Source of the DNA: an uncultured Flavobacteriales bacterium
GTDB lineage: Bacteria; Bacteroidota; Bacteroidia; Flavobacteriales_D; Sanyastnellaceae
DNA length: 33,403 nucleotides
Direction: 5' to 3'
Assembly (NCBI GenBank): GCA_937881575.1
Contig: CALGEI010000012.1
Span: 1-33,403, forward strand
The notes under the pieces were generated by a model. It did not search any database and was not told the DNA's origin. It was given only the letters and a program-made list of their open reading frames with translations. Position 1 is the stretch's first letter. Each line of letters begins with the position of its first letter. Shown here piece by piece: positions 14,588 through 22,681 of the stretch. The translations under genes and the position numbers were made by a program.

Positions 14588-15316
14588 ATGACCTCAAAAC
14601 TCTGGCAAATCAGCATTTTTTGCTTGATGACAATGATGTCACTCGCCTTTTCGTCCTGGGGTCAGTTTACCGTCGAACGAAGTCCTTGGCTTGACGGTCC
14701 AGAAATCACAGATGACCCGATTGTTCAATGGTGGGCTGTGTCCAATGAAGAAACCAACGAACCGTTGCACGTTGAACTCATTGTGGAAGGAATCAATCCC
14801 CGCAAAACTGTTCGACTCGATGTTGATCATGCCATGGAGTTGTCCCTTCAGCCCTTTCGGCGATATACCCGCATTTGTGTCGAACCTGAGTTCATGCTTC
14901 ATACCGATCGTATTTGGGCAGATCCAGCGTCACCTTCAGACACCTTGCGTTTAAGACCGCTCAGAACGGGTTTAGAAGTGGATTTGGAGCCCATCGAATT
15001 CACTCCAGGCGCCAGTCAACTTTATCATACCTCCATCCCCACTCTGGAAGCCCTTTATGAATTCCTAATCATCAATCCGACCGTCGGAATTGCCGTTGTA
15101 GGCCATGAACAACCCGCTCAAACCACTTCGGAAACGAATTTTGAAAGTCGGGAACGTGCTCGTGCAGTCTGGGAATATCTCGTTACCAAAGGAGTCGATC
15201 CCAATCGACTTGCGGTCGAAGGTCAAGGCAGTCAAAGGATGCGATTTCCAAACCCGAAAACGATTGAAGAAGCCGAAGCAAATCGAAGGGTTACAGTGCG
15301 TGTAACACACTATTGA
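14588..15316 (+). CDS. OmpA-domain exported protein
   Basis: A 242-residue protein with an N-terminal signal peptide (residues 1-25, ending near SSWG), a central part of unknown fold (about 28-130) and a C-terminal OmpA-like domain (about 133-242) with family marks: FTPGASQLY, VGIAVVGH, SRERARAVWEYL, GVDPNRLAVEGQG and NRRVTVRV. OmpA domains bind the diaminopimelate of peptidoglycan through an Asp in GHTD and an Arg in the next helix. Here the first motif reads GHEQ (172-175), so the Asp is missing, while R190 is kept. Cell-wall binding may therefore be weak or altered. It has no beta-barrel. It starts 12 bases after the CxxC gene and may belong to that transcript. Confidence 0.82.
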   Translation: MTSKLWQISIFCLMTMMSLAFSSWGQFTVERSPWLDGPEITDDPIVQWWAVSNEETNEPLHVELIVEGINPRKTVRLDVDHAMELSLQPFRRYTRICVEPEFMLHTDRIWADPASPSDTLRLRPLRTGLEVDLEPIEFTPGASQLYHTSIPTLEALYEFLIINPTVGIAVVGHEQPAQTTSETNFESRERARAVWEYLVTKGVDPNRLAVEGQGSQRMRFPNPKTIEEAEANRRVTVRVTHY

Positions 15317-15346
15317 TTACTCGGATAGAACTGCCCGCGCTTGCTG

Positions 15347-15354
15347 TAGCTTTG
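15347..15354 (+). promoter_or_regulatory. -7 box immediately before the first TolC gene
   Basis: TAGCTTTG fits TAnnTTTG exactly and ends four bases before the ATG at 15359. Since Bacteroidota transcripts start a few bases after this box, the mRNA would begin at or near the start codon, making it leaderless. No TTTG is seen 19-21 bases upstream, so the call rests on one element. Confidence 0.35.
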
Positions 15355-15358
15355 CACC

Positions 15359-16840
15359 ATGCAAACACGGGTTTCCTTTCCACGGATTGTATCCAAATTC
15401 AAAAGCACGGCGGTCGCCCTGTGCATTCTCTTCATTGGTTCAAATGCCATCAAAAGCACAGCCCAAGAGACCTGGTCTCTTCAGCGTTGCTTGGATCACG
15501 CCTTTGAATACAACTTGCAAATCAAGTTGGCAGGACTCGGTGAGGTTCGTGCGGGCATCGGCACTCAATCTGCCATTGGCGCTTTCCTTCCCAACTTGAA
15601 TGGCAATGCCTCTCACGGGTACAACTTTGGTCGGACGATCGATCCATTTACCAATCAATTCGTTGAATCATCGCGCATTCAATCCAACAGTTTTGGTCTG
15701 TCCACAGGGGTGACGTTGTTCAACGGATTTCAAAATCACCTCAATCTCAAGCGGGCCTATCTGGCAGAACAAAGTGCTGAAGCCAACCGAGAAGTGGTCG
15801 AGAACAATGTCGTTCTGACCATTGCGGGCGCCTATCTCAACATCTTATTTCAAGAGGAATTCGTTCGCGTGGCTGAAATCAACAGGACAGCCACTGCCCG
15901 CCAGGTAACCCGGATGACCCAACTTGTCAATGCCGGTGCCGCTGCTGAAGCAGACTTGTATGACGTCGAAGCCCAACTGGCTGCGGACGAAGCGACCATC
16001 GTCAGCACAGCCAATGCCTTGGGGCTTGCAAAACTGAACTTGGTGCAATTGCTCCAGCTCCCAGCCTCTGAAACGGATAGCTTCCAAGTTGTTCGTCCTT
16101 CGGATAGCGATTTGGAGCGCAACAATTTGCCCGGCTCACCAGAAGCAGCCGTGGCGCATGCGCTCAGTTCATTTCCCGAGATACGCCAAGCAAACCTCAA
16201 TGTTGAAGACGCCTCTCTCGGATTGAGACTCGCCAACGCCGGTTCCCTCCCGCGGCTCTTCGCCAGCTACAATTACGGCTCAGGATATTCTGGAGCTTCG
16301 CGCTCCATTGATGGAGACCCGACGATTGAAACCATTTCGTTGGGCAATTTCTATTGGGACGGTACGTTGGTCCCTCTCACCGTTGAACAGGAAAGCTACA
16401 ATTTTATCACCACCCCTTTTTCTGATCAAATCAAGCGCAACTTCAATCAAAGTGTGTTCTTTTCCATGAGCCTTCCGATTTTCAATAATTTCAGCGTGAA
16501 ATCTGCACGTGAACAAGGCCAAGTCAATGTGCTGAGTGCCACTTATCAATTGGAGCAGACGCGCCAAACGCTGACGGCCAATGTGGAGTCGGCATGGGCC
16601 GATGCCCGAGCAGCCAGTCAAAATGCTGTGGCACAAGAAGCAGCCCTCACCGCTGCTGAAAAAGCATTCAACAATGCCGAAAAACGATACGAAGCAGGAG
16701 CATCCACAGCCGTGGATTATGCGGATGCCCGTTCCCTCTTGGACAACGCTCGTGTCAATACACTTCGAGCCAAGTACGATCTAGCCTTCAAAAGCCGCAT
16801 CCTGGACTTCTACATGGGACGCGCCATGACCTTCCGATAA
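15359..16840 (+). CDS. TolC-family outer-membrane efflux channel (first)
   Basis: A 493-residue protein with a signal peptide (hydrophobic STAVALCILFIGS, cleavage near STAQ) and the two-fold repeat of outer-membrane efflux proteins. Each half begins with a long coiled-coil helix (for example SLQRCLDHAFEYNLQIKLA at 38-56 and the EAAVAHALSSFPEIRQANL region) and has a strand pair. The motif FGRTIDPFTNQFV near residue 90 is typical of Bacteroidota TolC proteins. TolC trimers form a channel through the outer membrane and periplasm. It is followed after nine bases by a matching adaptor gene, but no inner-membrane pump is next to them. A private promoter box lies just upstream. Confidence 0.9.
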   Translation: MQTRVSFPRIVSKFKSTAVALCILFIGSNAIKSTAQETWSLQRCLDHAFEYNLQIKLAGLGEVRAGIGTQSAIGAFLPNLNGNASHGYNFGRTIDPFTNQFVESSRIQSNSFGLSTGVTLFNGFQNHLNLKRAYLAEQSAEANREVVENNVVLTIAGAYLNILFQEEFVRVAEINRTATARQVTRMTQLVNAGAAAEADLYDVEAQLAADEATIVSTANALGLAKLNLVQLLQLPASETDSFQVVRPSDSDLERNNLPGSPEAAVAHALSSFPEIRQANLNVEDASLGLRLANAGSLPRLFASYNYGSGYSGASRSIDGDPTIETISLGNFYWDGTLVPLTVEQESYNFITTPFSDQIKRNFNQSVFFSMSLPIFNNFSVKSAREQGQVNVLSATYQLEQTRQTLTANVESAWADARAASQNAVAQEAALTAAEKAFNNAEKRYEAGASTAVDYADARSLLDNARVNTLRAKYDLAFKSRILDFYMGRAMTFR

Positions 16841-16849
16841 TCCAACCGC

Positions 16850-18127
16850 ATGAAATTCACCAAGAAATTTTGGATCATTCTAGGTCTCGCAATCGCGGCC
16901 TTGCTCGTCGCTGCCAAGTTCTATGGCGGAAAAGTGGACCTGCCCCAAGTGGATGTCGAGAACGTCCAACTTCGGGACATTGTTGAGCGCGTTTCCGCAT
17001 CGGGGAAAATTCAACCCGAAGTCGAAGTGAATATCACTGCGCAAGTGAGTGGTCAGATTACCGCGTTGCCTGTGAAGGAGGGTGATGCTGTCAAAGCCGG
17101 AGATCTTTTGGTTCAAATCAATCCCGATTTGTATGAAGCAGCGCTGAATAGAGCGGAAGCAGCGTTGAATTCAGCGCGTTCCAATTTGGCTTCTGCACGC
17201 GCGCAATCCAACCAAGCAGACGCCCAGTTTTTTGCAGCGTCGAGAAGCTGGGAACGCACCCAACAACTTCATGCGAATGGCGTGATATCCCAAGCAGATT
17301 TCGACGCAGCTGAAGCTAATTTTCGAACAGCCGATGCCACTCAAAAATCGGCACAAGAAACGATCCGCAGTGCGGAATTTGCGATCTCTAGTGCATCAGC
17401 CTCCGTGCAAGAAGCGCGTGACAACCTATCCCGAACAACCTTAACCGCCCCCCAATCTGGGACGGTTACAGCCCTGGTCAAAGAGATTGGCGAGAGCGTG
17501 CAGGGAAACGGTTTCACAGCAGGCGAAGTGGTCATGAAGGTGTCCGATTTATCGACCATGGAGGTGAATGTCGAGGTCAATGAAAGCGACATTGTGCGAG
17601 TCGGACTCGGCGACATGGCCGAAATCGAAGTCGACGCTTATCTCAATGATGTCTTCAGCGGCATGGTCACCGAAATTGGAAACACGGCTCTCAACGCTGG
17701 ATTGAATGGGTTTTCCATGGATCAAGTCACCAACTTTTCGGTCAAGGTTCGCCTTCTTCAAGAGAGCTATGCTCATTTGTTGGCAGCGGATTCGAGCACG
17801 ATTTCCCCTTTTCGTCCAGGCATGAGCGCCAAGGTGGACATCCTCACGCGCGAAGAAAACCAAGCCGTTTCCATTCCGATTCAAGCTGTGACGACGCGAG
17901 AAAACGACGACGATGACGGAGAGAGCGTACTGGGCGTATTTCTGCTCATCGATGGCAAGGCGACTTGGACTCCTGTAACCTCTGGAATTCAAGACAACCG
18001 CAACATCGTCATTTCATCGGGACTCGACACAGGGGCCGTTGTGATTACCGGACCCTACGAGCAGGTGTCTCGATCGCTTGAAGATCAAGATGCTGCGGAA
18101 ATCAGCCCGGAAGAAACGGAGGATTGA
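16850..18127 (+). CDS. Periplasmic adaptor (HlyD/MacA type)
   Basis: A 425-residue membrane fusion protein. The N-terminal anchor (8-26, WIILGLAIAALLVAA) is followed by half a lipoyl domain (SGKIQPEVEVNITAQVSG), a long alpha-helical hairpin rich in Ala, Gln and Ser (about 85-180), the second lipoyl half (SRTTLTAPQSGTVTALV), a beta-barrel domain and a membrane-proximal domain ending in an acidic tail (SPEETED). The VGDMAEIEVDAY and PGMSAKVDI stretches are typical of MacA-like adaptors that work with MacB-type ABC pumps. No such pump is in this cluster; the MsbA-like exporter at 22981 has a different architecture. It is in one transcript with the TolC gene, and tsaB starts four bases after it. 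Confidence 0.9.
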   Translation: MKFTKKFWIILGLAIAALLVAAKFYGGKVDLPQVDVENVQLRDIVERVSASGKIQPEVEVNITAQVSGQITALPVKEGDAVKAGDLLVQINPDLYEAALNRAEAALNSARSNLASARAQSNQADAQFFAASRSWERTQQLHANGVISQADFDAAEANFRTADATQKSAQETIRSAEFAISSASASVQEARDNLSRTTLTAPQSGTVTALVKEIGESVQGNGFTAGEVVMKVSDLSTMEVNVEVNESDIVRVGLGDMAEIEVDAYLNDVFSGMVTEIGNTALNAGLNGFSMDQVTNFSVKVRLLQESYAHLLAADSSTISPFRPGMSAKVDILTREENQAVSIPIQAVTTRENDDDDGESVLGVFLLIDGKATWTPVTSGIQDNRNIVISSGLDTGAVVITGPYEQVSRSLEDQDAAEISPEETED

Positions 18128-18131
18128 AGAC

Positions 18132-18896
18132 ATGGACCGGAAGCCACTGATCTTATCCATTGAATCCGCCACGCTAGCCTGCTCAGTTGCCTTGTTGCAA
18201 GGTGAGGAGGTCATTGCCCATCGGCATGAAGTGGATACAACCTACATCCACGCGGAGCGCCTATTGCCCCTGATTGATGACATGTTGTTCGATACAAAGG
18301 TCGCCCGTGAAGATTTGAATGCCGTCATCGTTTCTTCAGGTCCCGGAAGCTATACCGGGTTGCGGATTGGCGTGGCAACCGCCAAAGGTCTCTGCCACGC
18401 TCTCCATATCCCTTTCATTGCGATGGATACCCTGGAGTCCTTGGCATATCAAGCTAGCCGATTATCACCAGCACCTTGGGATGCTGTCGTTTGCGTTTTG
18501 GATGCGCGAAGAGATGAGGTCTATACGGCTACATTTGAACCCAATGGCAACATCTGGACAAAAGGTTCAGCGACGCGTGCTTTGGTGCTTGACCCCAACA
18601 TTCCCCTTGACCCGTTATTCCCCCTCGCAGCTCAGCATAAAAACGTGGTTGTCATTGGAGACGCCGCCATCAAGACCCAAAACCTGCTCGGGGAATCTGC
18701 GAGCCATTGGACGTTCATACAGGCAACTCCCTGCGCTCGTGATGCCGGTGCATGCGCCGCGCAGAAACATGCGGCGGGGGAGTTTGAAGACATCGCTTAC
18801 TTCGAGCCACGCTATCTCAAAGAATTCATCGCTGGGGTTCCCCGCGACCCTCTGGGACTTCGAAAACGTGCCATAGACAATCCAGCCAAAGCATGA
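18132..18896 (+). CDS. tsaB: tRNA threonylcarbamoyladenosine biosynthesis protein TsaB
   Basis: TsaB (YeaZ) is the scaffold partner of TsaD in making t6A at position 37 of ANN-decoding tRNAs. The 254-residue protein has the ASKHA-fold start LILSIESATLACSVAL, a YIHAERLLPLID segment corresponding to the usual HSE-like region, and the diagnostic SSGPGSYTGLRIGVATAKGL at 68-87. Later family marks include LDARRDEVYTA and YFEPRYLKEF. I use the ATG at 18132; the frame upstream to 18078 overlaps the adaptor gene in another frame and adds a basic, unrelated leader. The gene is four bases after the adaptor and overlaps the next ATG by ATGA at 18893. Being in an efflux transcript does not suggest an efflux role. 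Confidence 0.94.
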   Translation: MDRKPLILSIESATLACSVALLQGEEVIAHRHEVDTTYIHAERLLPLIDDMLFDTKVAREDLNAVIVSSGPGSYTGLRIGVATAKGLCHALHIPFIAMDTLESLAYQASRLSPAPWDAVVCVLDARRDEVYTATFEPNGNIWTKGSATRALVLDPNIPLDPLFPLAAQHKNVVVIGDAAIKTQNLLGESASHWTFIQATPCARDAGACAAQKHAAGEFEDIAYFEPRYLKEFIAGVPRDPLGLRKRAIDNPAKA

Positions 18897-19330
18897 GAGA
18901 TCAACACCCCATCGTCCGGATTCTGTCGTTTGGTTTGTTGTCGGCTTTGATGTGTCAATCCAAATGCAACGATCGCGATCAGTTCATTCCTTATGTTCCA
19001 GTTGATTTCGAAATCAATGTCGATTTGCCCGCCTACATGGATCTATCCGTTCCAAGCGGTCACATCGAAGTGAGCGGTGGTTCACAGGGCATTGTGCTCT
19101 ATCGTTATACGCTCGATCAATTCGTGGCATTGGACCGACATGCCACAGCGGACATCGGTGCAGCGTGCCAAGCTCAGATTGAAGAAGACGGCCTGATTCT
19201 CTCAGATCCGTGCAGCAATGCCCAGTGGCTGATCATCGACGGCTCTGTCGTAGACGGCGATGCCACCGTACCACTGCACCGCTATGCCACGTCTTGGACA
19301 CCCCCCATCCTCCGCGTGTACAATCCCTAA
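18893..19330 (+). CDS. Exported Rieske-like protein with degenerate cluster site
   Basis: A 145-residue protein with an N-terminal hydrophobic segment (about 8-21) and cysteines at 21 and 25 that could act as lipoprotein or export signals, though no canonical lipobox is clear. From residue 50 on it resembles a small Rieske-fold family common in Bacteroidota: GGSQGIVLYRYTLDQFVALDRH, then a cysteine (C92), then SDPCSNAQWLIIDGSVVDGDATVPLHRYA and LRVYN. The Rieske ligands are two CxH-type pairs; here H83 is followed by ATADIG rather than a cysteine pair, and DPCSNAQW lacks the final His. The protein may keep the fold without a 2Fe-2S cluster. The assignment is by pattern only. Its stop codon overlaps the stop of the minus-strand gene that follows. 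Confidence 0.6.
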   Translation: MRDQHPIVRILSFGLLSALMCQSKCNDRDQFIPYVPVDFEINVDLPAYMDLSVPSGHIEVSGGSQGIVLYRYTLDQFVALDRHATADIGAACQAQIEEDGLILSDPCSNAQWLIIDGSVVDGDATVPLHRYATSWTPPILRVYNP

Positions 19331-19884
19331 ACCTCATTTTGGCGCATTCGTTCTAACAACGAAGGCACCAACACAATGAGAAATGAGGGCAACGGCGACT
19401 GCAAAAAAGCCAGGAATTCATGGGACACACTGTACCCTGTTTTGCCTGGAATGACGAGCATAAAAAACGCCATGATCAGCCCTGCCATCCCATAGATGAC
19501 CACCAACCAAGGCCAGCGATGCAAGTGGCCCGTGGTTTTTAAAAACAACCCATCAAAAACGAAGAACACCAAGAGTATGAACACGCTCATAATCCATTTC
19601 ATCGCCACCAACTCCTTCAATGACAGCGTATGAAATCCACTCCACGTGCCGCGGATGACATAGTATTGAAGCCGTTTCGGTTGATTGATTTGTTGCCACA
19701 TTCCGGCCCGTTCTGCCGCTCCAAGTGACTCCAACTCTGGATACCGTTGCACCGTATCGATGTAGTGATTCAAGTAGACTTTGGCAAGTTCTTGGTAAAA
19801 CCCAAACACCAACATGCCCAGCAGCACCACCAACCAAATCGGTCGCTTCCACGGCAGAATGGGTGTCACGATTTTGTCGTTCAT
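19327..19884 (-). CDS. Exosortase-associated membrane protein
   Basis: A 185-residue membrane protein: one helix near the N-terminus (about 15-33), a polar middle (about 40-95, RYPELESLGAAERAG and KRLQYYVIRG), and three helices in the second half (about 103-123, 131-151 and 160-178). It has no motif I can name. Its ATG overlaps the exosortase stop codon (bases 19881-19884), and exosortases in Bacteroidota are known to travel with a small dedicated membrane partner, so the call rests on context and topology. The NCBI families for XrtF- or XrtX-associated proteins are the obvious comparison. The upstream frame to 20097 is the exosortase gene read in the wrong frame. The TAG stop shares bases with the stop of the convergent plus-strand gene. 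Confidence 0.65.
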   Translation of the reverse strand: MNDKIVTPILPWKRPIWLVVLLGMLVFGFYQELAKVYLNHYIDTVQRYPELESLGAAERAGMWQQINQPKRLQYYVIRGTWSGFHTLSLKELVAMKWIMSVFILLVFFVFDGLFLKTTGHLHRWPWLVVIYGMAGLIMAFFMLVIPGKTGYSVSHEFLAFLQSPLPSFLIVLVPSLLERMRQNEV

Positions 19885-20459
19885 CCCTTTTTTACTGCCC
19901 GCCCCCTCTTGATTCCCATGTGCTGTGCCGCATACAGGTACCACAAGGCGAAGATGATGCTGTAAACAAAGACTGTGAAGGTATAATCGTGGTTGAAATC
20001 CAACGCGGACGGCCAGTACAATTGAATCATGAGCAAGCAAATAATTCGGAAGGCATTCGCGGCGTGCAAGACCGCAATGCCCGCGGGGATAAACCACACC
20101 TTACGCATCCACTTCCCAGGAAATGAGGCAATGAAAATGGCAAAAAGCGCAAAGAGGACCACGCCGTCGCAGGAAGGACCCACAAATACGCCTGCGGCAC
20201 CTTGGATTCCCACCCGCGTTCGAAACGCGTCATCCATGATTTGAAATTGAGCGTTCAACCCGTAGCCCAGCCAATCCAACGTCCACTCTGTGATCACAAT
20301 GAGGTTTTCTGTCACGTACTCATCCATAAACGTCGCCGGTTTCAAGAATTCCTCATAACTGAGGTGCCACAAGATGTATCCGCCAAAACCCAACACCAAA
20401 AAACGGAAAACGTCCGGCTGTGACCGGACGAATTCTTTTAATTGTTGGATGACTCCCAT
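19881..20459 (-). CDS. Exosortase/archaeosortase-family transpeptidase
   Basis: A 192-residue polytopic membrane protein with the catalytic triad of the exosortase family in order and on neighbouring segments: C97 in GPSCDG, R138 in NAFRI and H157 in FNHDYTF. Exosortases are thought to cut and transfer proteins with a short C-terminal sorting signal to the envelope, often where exopolysaccharide genes occur. The small size (five to six helices) fits Bacteroidota types such as XrtF or XrtX rather than the larger EpsH forms. It lies eight bases after ahcY and overlaps its partner gene by four bases. No protein in the window shows a recognisable C-terminal sorting tail, so substrates must be elsewhere. 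Confidence 0.85.
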   Translation of the reverse strand: MGVIQQLKEFVRSQPDVFRFLVLGFGGYILWHLSYEEFLKPATFMDEYVTENLIVITEWTLDWLGYGLNAQFQIMDDAFRTRVGIQGAAGVFVGPSCDGVVLFALFAIFIASFPGKWMRKVWFIPAGIAVLHAANAFRIICLLMIQLYWPSALDFNHDYTFTVFVYSIIFALWYLYAAQHMGIKRGRAVKKG

Positions 20460-20467
20460 CCGAAATA

Positions 20468-21787
20468 TCAGTAGCGATACAAGTCGGACTTGAAGGGACC
20501 GTTCACGGGTACACCGATGTAATCAGCTTGTTCTTGAGACAGCGTCTCCAAAACCACATTGATTTTATCCAAGTGCAAGCGGGCCACTTCCTCATCCAAG
20601 TGCTTCGGCAAGGTGACCACTTCATTCTTGTAAGCCGCAGCATTGTTCCAAAGTTCCAATTGAGCCAACGTTTGGTTCGTGAATGAATTGGACATCACGA
20701 AACTCGGATGGCCTGTGGCACAACCCAAATTCACCAAACGACCTTCAGCCAACAAGATAATGTCTTTGCCGTTGAGGTTGTACAAATCAACCAGTGGCTT
20801 GATGGTGTCCTTGGTCGCACTCTCGTGGTTGTTCAACCAAGCCACGTCAATTTCATTGTCAAAGTGGCCAATGTTGCAAACGATGGCTTTGTCCTTCATC
20901 TGCTCGAAATGCTCACCGCGAATGATGTCCTTGTTTCCTGTGGCAGTCACAATGATGTCACACTCCTTCACGGCATCGACCATGCGCTTCACCTCATAAC
21001 CGTCCATCGCAGCTTGCAACGCACAAATTGGGTCTATCTCTGTCACCATTACACGACAGCCAGCGCTGCGAAGTGAATCCGCAGTGCCCTTTCCAACATC
21101 ACCATAACCTGCTACTACGGCTACTTTTCCGGCCATCATGATGTCCGTCGCACGGCGAATGGCATCCACCGCTGATTCACGGCATCCGTATTTGTTGTCA
21201 AACTTGGACTTGGTCACCGAGTCATTGACATTGATTGCAGGCATGGGTAAAGTCCCGGCCTTCATGCGGTCGTACAAACGCAACACGCCCGTCGTGGTCT
21301 CTTCAGATAAGCCATTGATTCCTTCAGCCATCTCGGGGTACTCATCCAACACCATGTTGGTCAAATCGCCTCCGTCGTCCAAAATCATGTTCAATTGTTG
21401 GCGGTCTTCACCAAAGAATAGGGTTTGGCGAATGCACCAAGCAAATTCTTCTTCGTTCATCCCCTTCCATGCGTACACCGGAATTCCAGCCGCTGCGATC
21501 GCCGCTGCTGCATGGTCTTGGGTCGAGAATATGTTGCACGACGCCCAGGTCACATCCGCTCCCAAATCGACCAATGTTTCAATCAAAACGGCCGTTTGGA
21601 TGGTCATGTGAAGACAACCCGCAATGCGAGCACCTTTCAATGGTTTGTCCGCACCGTGCTTTGAACGCAAGGCCATCAAGCCCGGCATCTCTGCCTCCGC
21701 CAACCGGATTTCCTTTCGTCCCCACTCGGCGAGGGCAATGTCCTTTACTTTGTAGGGCAGTCTCTCTGTTGTCAAACTAGTACTCAT
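20468..21787 (-). CDS. ahcY: Adenosylhomocysteinase
   Basis: AhcY (SahH) hydrolyses S-adenosyl-homocysteine to adenosine and homocysteine, relieving product inhibition of methyltransferases. The 439-residue protein has the family blocks in order: [15 protein letters not shown] near residue 58, the substrate region [13 protein letters not shown] (85-97), DDGGDLTNM (138-146), the NAD-binding GYGDVGKG at 227-234 and the C-terminal [13 protein letters not shown] with the terminal DLYRY. Length is normal and all active-site blocks look intact. It is the first gene of a minus-strand run that continues into the exosortase and its partner, an unusual combination. The start ATG at 21787 lies about 90 bases from the divergent phosphopantetheinyl transferase gene. 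Confidence 0.97.
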   Translation of the reverse strand: MSTSLTTERLPYKVKDIALAEWGRKEIRLAEAEMPGLMALRSKHGADKPLKGARIAGCLHMTIQTAVLIETLVDLGADVTWASCNIFSTQDHAAAAIAAAGIPVYAWKGMNEEEFAWCIRQTLFFGEDRQQLNMILDDGGDLTNMVLDEYPEMAEGINGLSEETTTGVLRLYDRMKAGTLPMPAINVNDSVTKSKFDNKYGCRESAVDAIRRATDIMMAGKVAVVAGYGDVGKGTADSLRSAGCRVMVTEIDPICALQAAMDGYEVKRMVDAVKECDIIVTATGNKDIIRGEHFEQMKDKAIVCNIGHFDNEIDVAWLNNHESATKDTIKPLVDLYNLNGKDIILLAEGRLVNLGCATGHPSFVMSNSFTNQTLAQLELWNNAAAYKNEVVTLPKHLDEEVARLHLDKINVVLETLSQEQADYIGVPVNGPFKSDLYRY

Positions 21788-21876
21788 GCTTTCTGTTTTC
21801 GAAAGTTAAATTTACAATGAAACAACCGGTCTGCAACAAGAAGGTTCAATCGTTCCAAGCCCATTCGTCGCACCCC
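21788..21876. promoter_or_regulatory. Divergent promoter region between ahcY and the PPTase gene
   Basis: Two one-mismatch -7 boxes overlap back to back: GAAAGTTA (21801-21808), which reads TAACTTTC on the minus strand toward ahcY, and TAAATTTA (21807-21814) on the plus strand toward the PPTase gene. Neither has a clear TTTG partner. The arrangement suggests that the two transcripts compete for the same few bases. Confidence 0.3.
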
Positions 21877-22563
21877 ATGCCCATTATCCATCCACTCTTC
21901 ACCTCCAATGACCCATTGGCCCTCGCACTAGCCGTGCAGGCCGGATCTGTAGAACTGGACCTATGGGTAAAGAACCAAGAGCGGTTTCCGGAACGAGACA
22001 TCGCTGCACTGCCTCCGCACCGGCAATTGGAGCATTTTGCCGTAGATGTTGTTTTGCAGCGTTTGGGATGGGAAGCAGCTCAACTGCGTGTTGTGCATGG
22101 AGCGAATGGCCAACCGCAGATCCAATCTGACGATTCGAGCGTCTCCAAGTGGGCCCTGAGTATTTCCCATCATTCCAAGGGAGGCCTCTGTCATGTTCTT
22201 GTAGCCATCGGTTCTAAACCGCTTGGATGTGACATTGAATGTGAGCGCAAGTCCATTCAACAAATTGCTCACCGTGTTTTTGGGCCTGACGAGGGCACGG
22301 CAGAATCCACTTTAGGCCGTCTATCCGCCTTGTGGACAGTGAAAGAATCCATGTTCAAAGCATTCGGACCGGGCCTGGATTTCCGAAAACACTTGCACGT
22401 ATCGCTGCCGACTCAATGGGATTCCGAAGACCCGTCGACCTGGACGATTGAAGGCCATGTCCATGAGCGCGCTTACCACTGGCACGTTTCATCACGGAAA
22501 TCACCTGTAAACAATGAGCTCTTCTGGATTTGTTTTGGTCCGCAGGAAATACAGGCCTTGTAA
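21877..22563 (+). CDS. 4'-phosphopantetheinyl transferase (Sfp type)
   Basis: The enzyme would transfer the phosphopantetheine arm of CoA to a carrier protein. The 228-residue protein has the Sfp-family marks: SISHHSKGGLCHVLVAIG, the Mg-binding LGCDIE, and LWTVKESMFKAFG. Sfp-type enzymes of Bacteroidota are often the general carrier protein transferase for fatty acid synthesis, so no polyketide cluster need be near. I prefer the ATG at 21877 (MPIIHP), which matches the usual short N-terminus. An in-frame ATG at 21817 adds 20 polar residues and would sit two bases behind a possible -7 box. The gene is followed by a strong terminator shared with rpmH. Confidence 0.88.
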   Translation: MPIIHPLFTSNDPLALALAVQAGSVELDLWVKNQERFPERDIAALPPHRQLEHFAVDVVLQRLGWEAAQLRVVHGANGQPQIQSDDSSVSKWALSISHHSKGGLCHVLVAIGSKPLGCDIECERKSIQQIAHRVFGPDEGTAESTLGRLSALWTVKESMFKAFGPGLDFRKHLHVSLPTQWDSEDPSTWTIEGHVHERAYHWHVSSRKSPVNNELFWICFGPQEIQAL

Positions 22564-22593
22564 ATTTTCGTCCTCAGCGGAAAAACGGCACAA

Positions 22594-22623
22594 AAAAAGA
22601 GGAATCCGCAGATTCCTCTTTTT
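22594..22623. terminator. Strong bidirectional terminator between PPTase gene and rpmH
   Basis: A perfect 13-bp stem (arms 22594-22606 and 22611-22623, core GAGGAATC/GATTCCTC) closes on a CGCA loop. The arms end in T runs on both strands: five T on the plus strand and seven on the minus strand. It lies between convergent genes and would stop both. Confidence 0.9.
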
Positions 22624-22644
22624 GGTCTATACCATCCGTTCAAT

Positions 22645-22675
22645 GCCTCGTGGAGGCCTCGATTTCTTTTTTTTT
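22645..22675 (+). terminator. Second hairpin with nine-T tract
   Basis: GCCTC (22645-22649) and GAGGC (22653-22657) form a five-base stem with a GTG loop. A spacer and a run of nine T (22667-22675) follow on the plus strand. It is a weaker backup terminator for plus-strand transcripts, directly downstream of the stronger hairpin and just before the rpmH stop codon. Confidence 0.5.
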
Positions 22676-22681
22676 GCGAGC

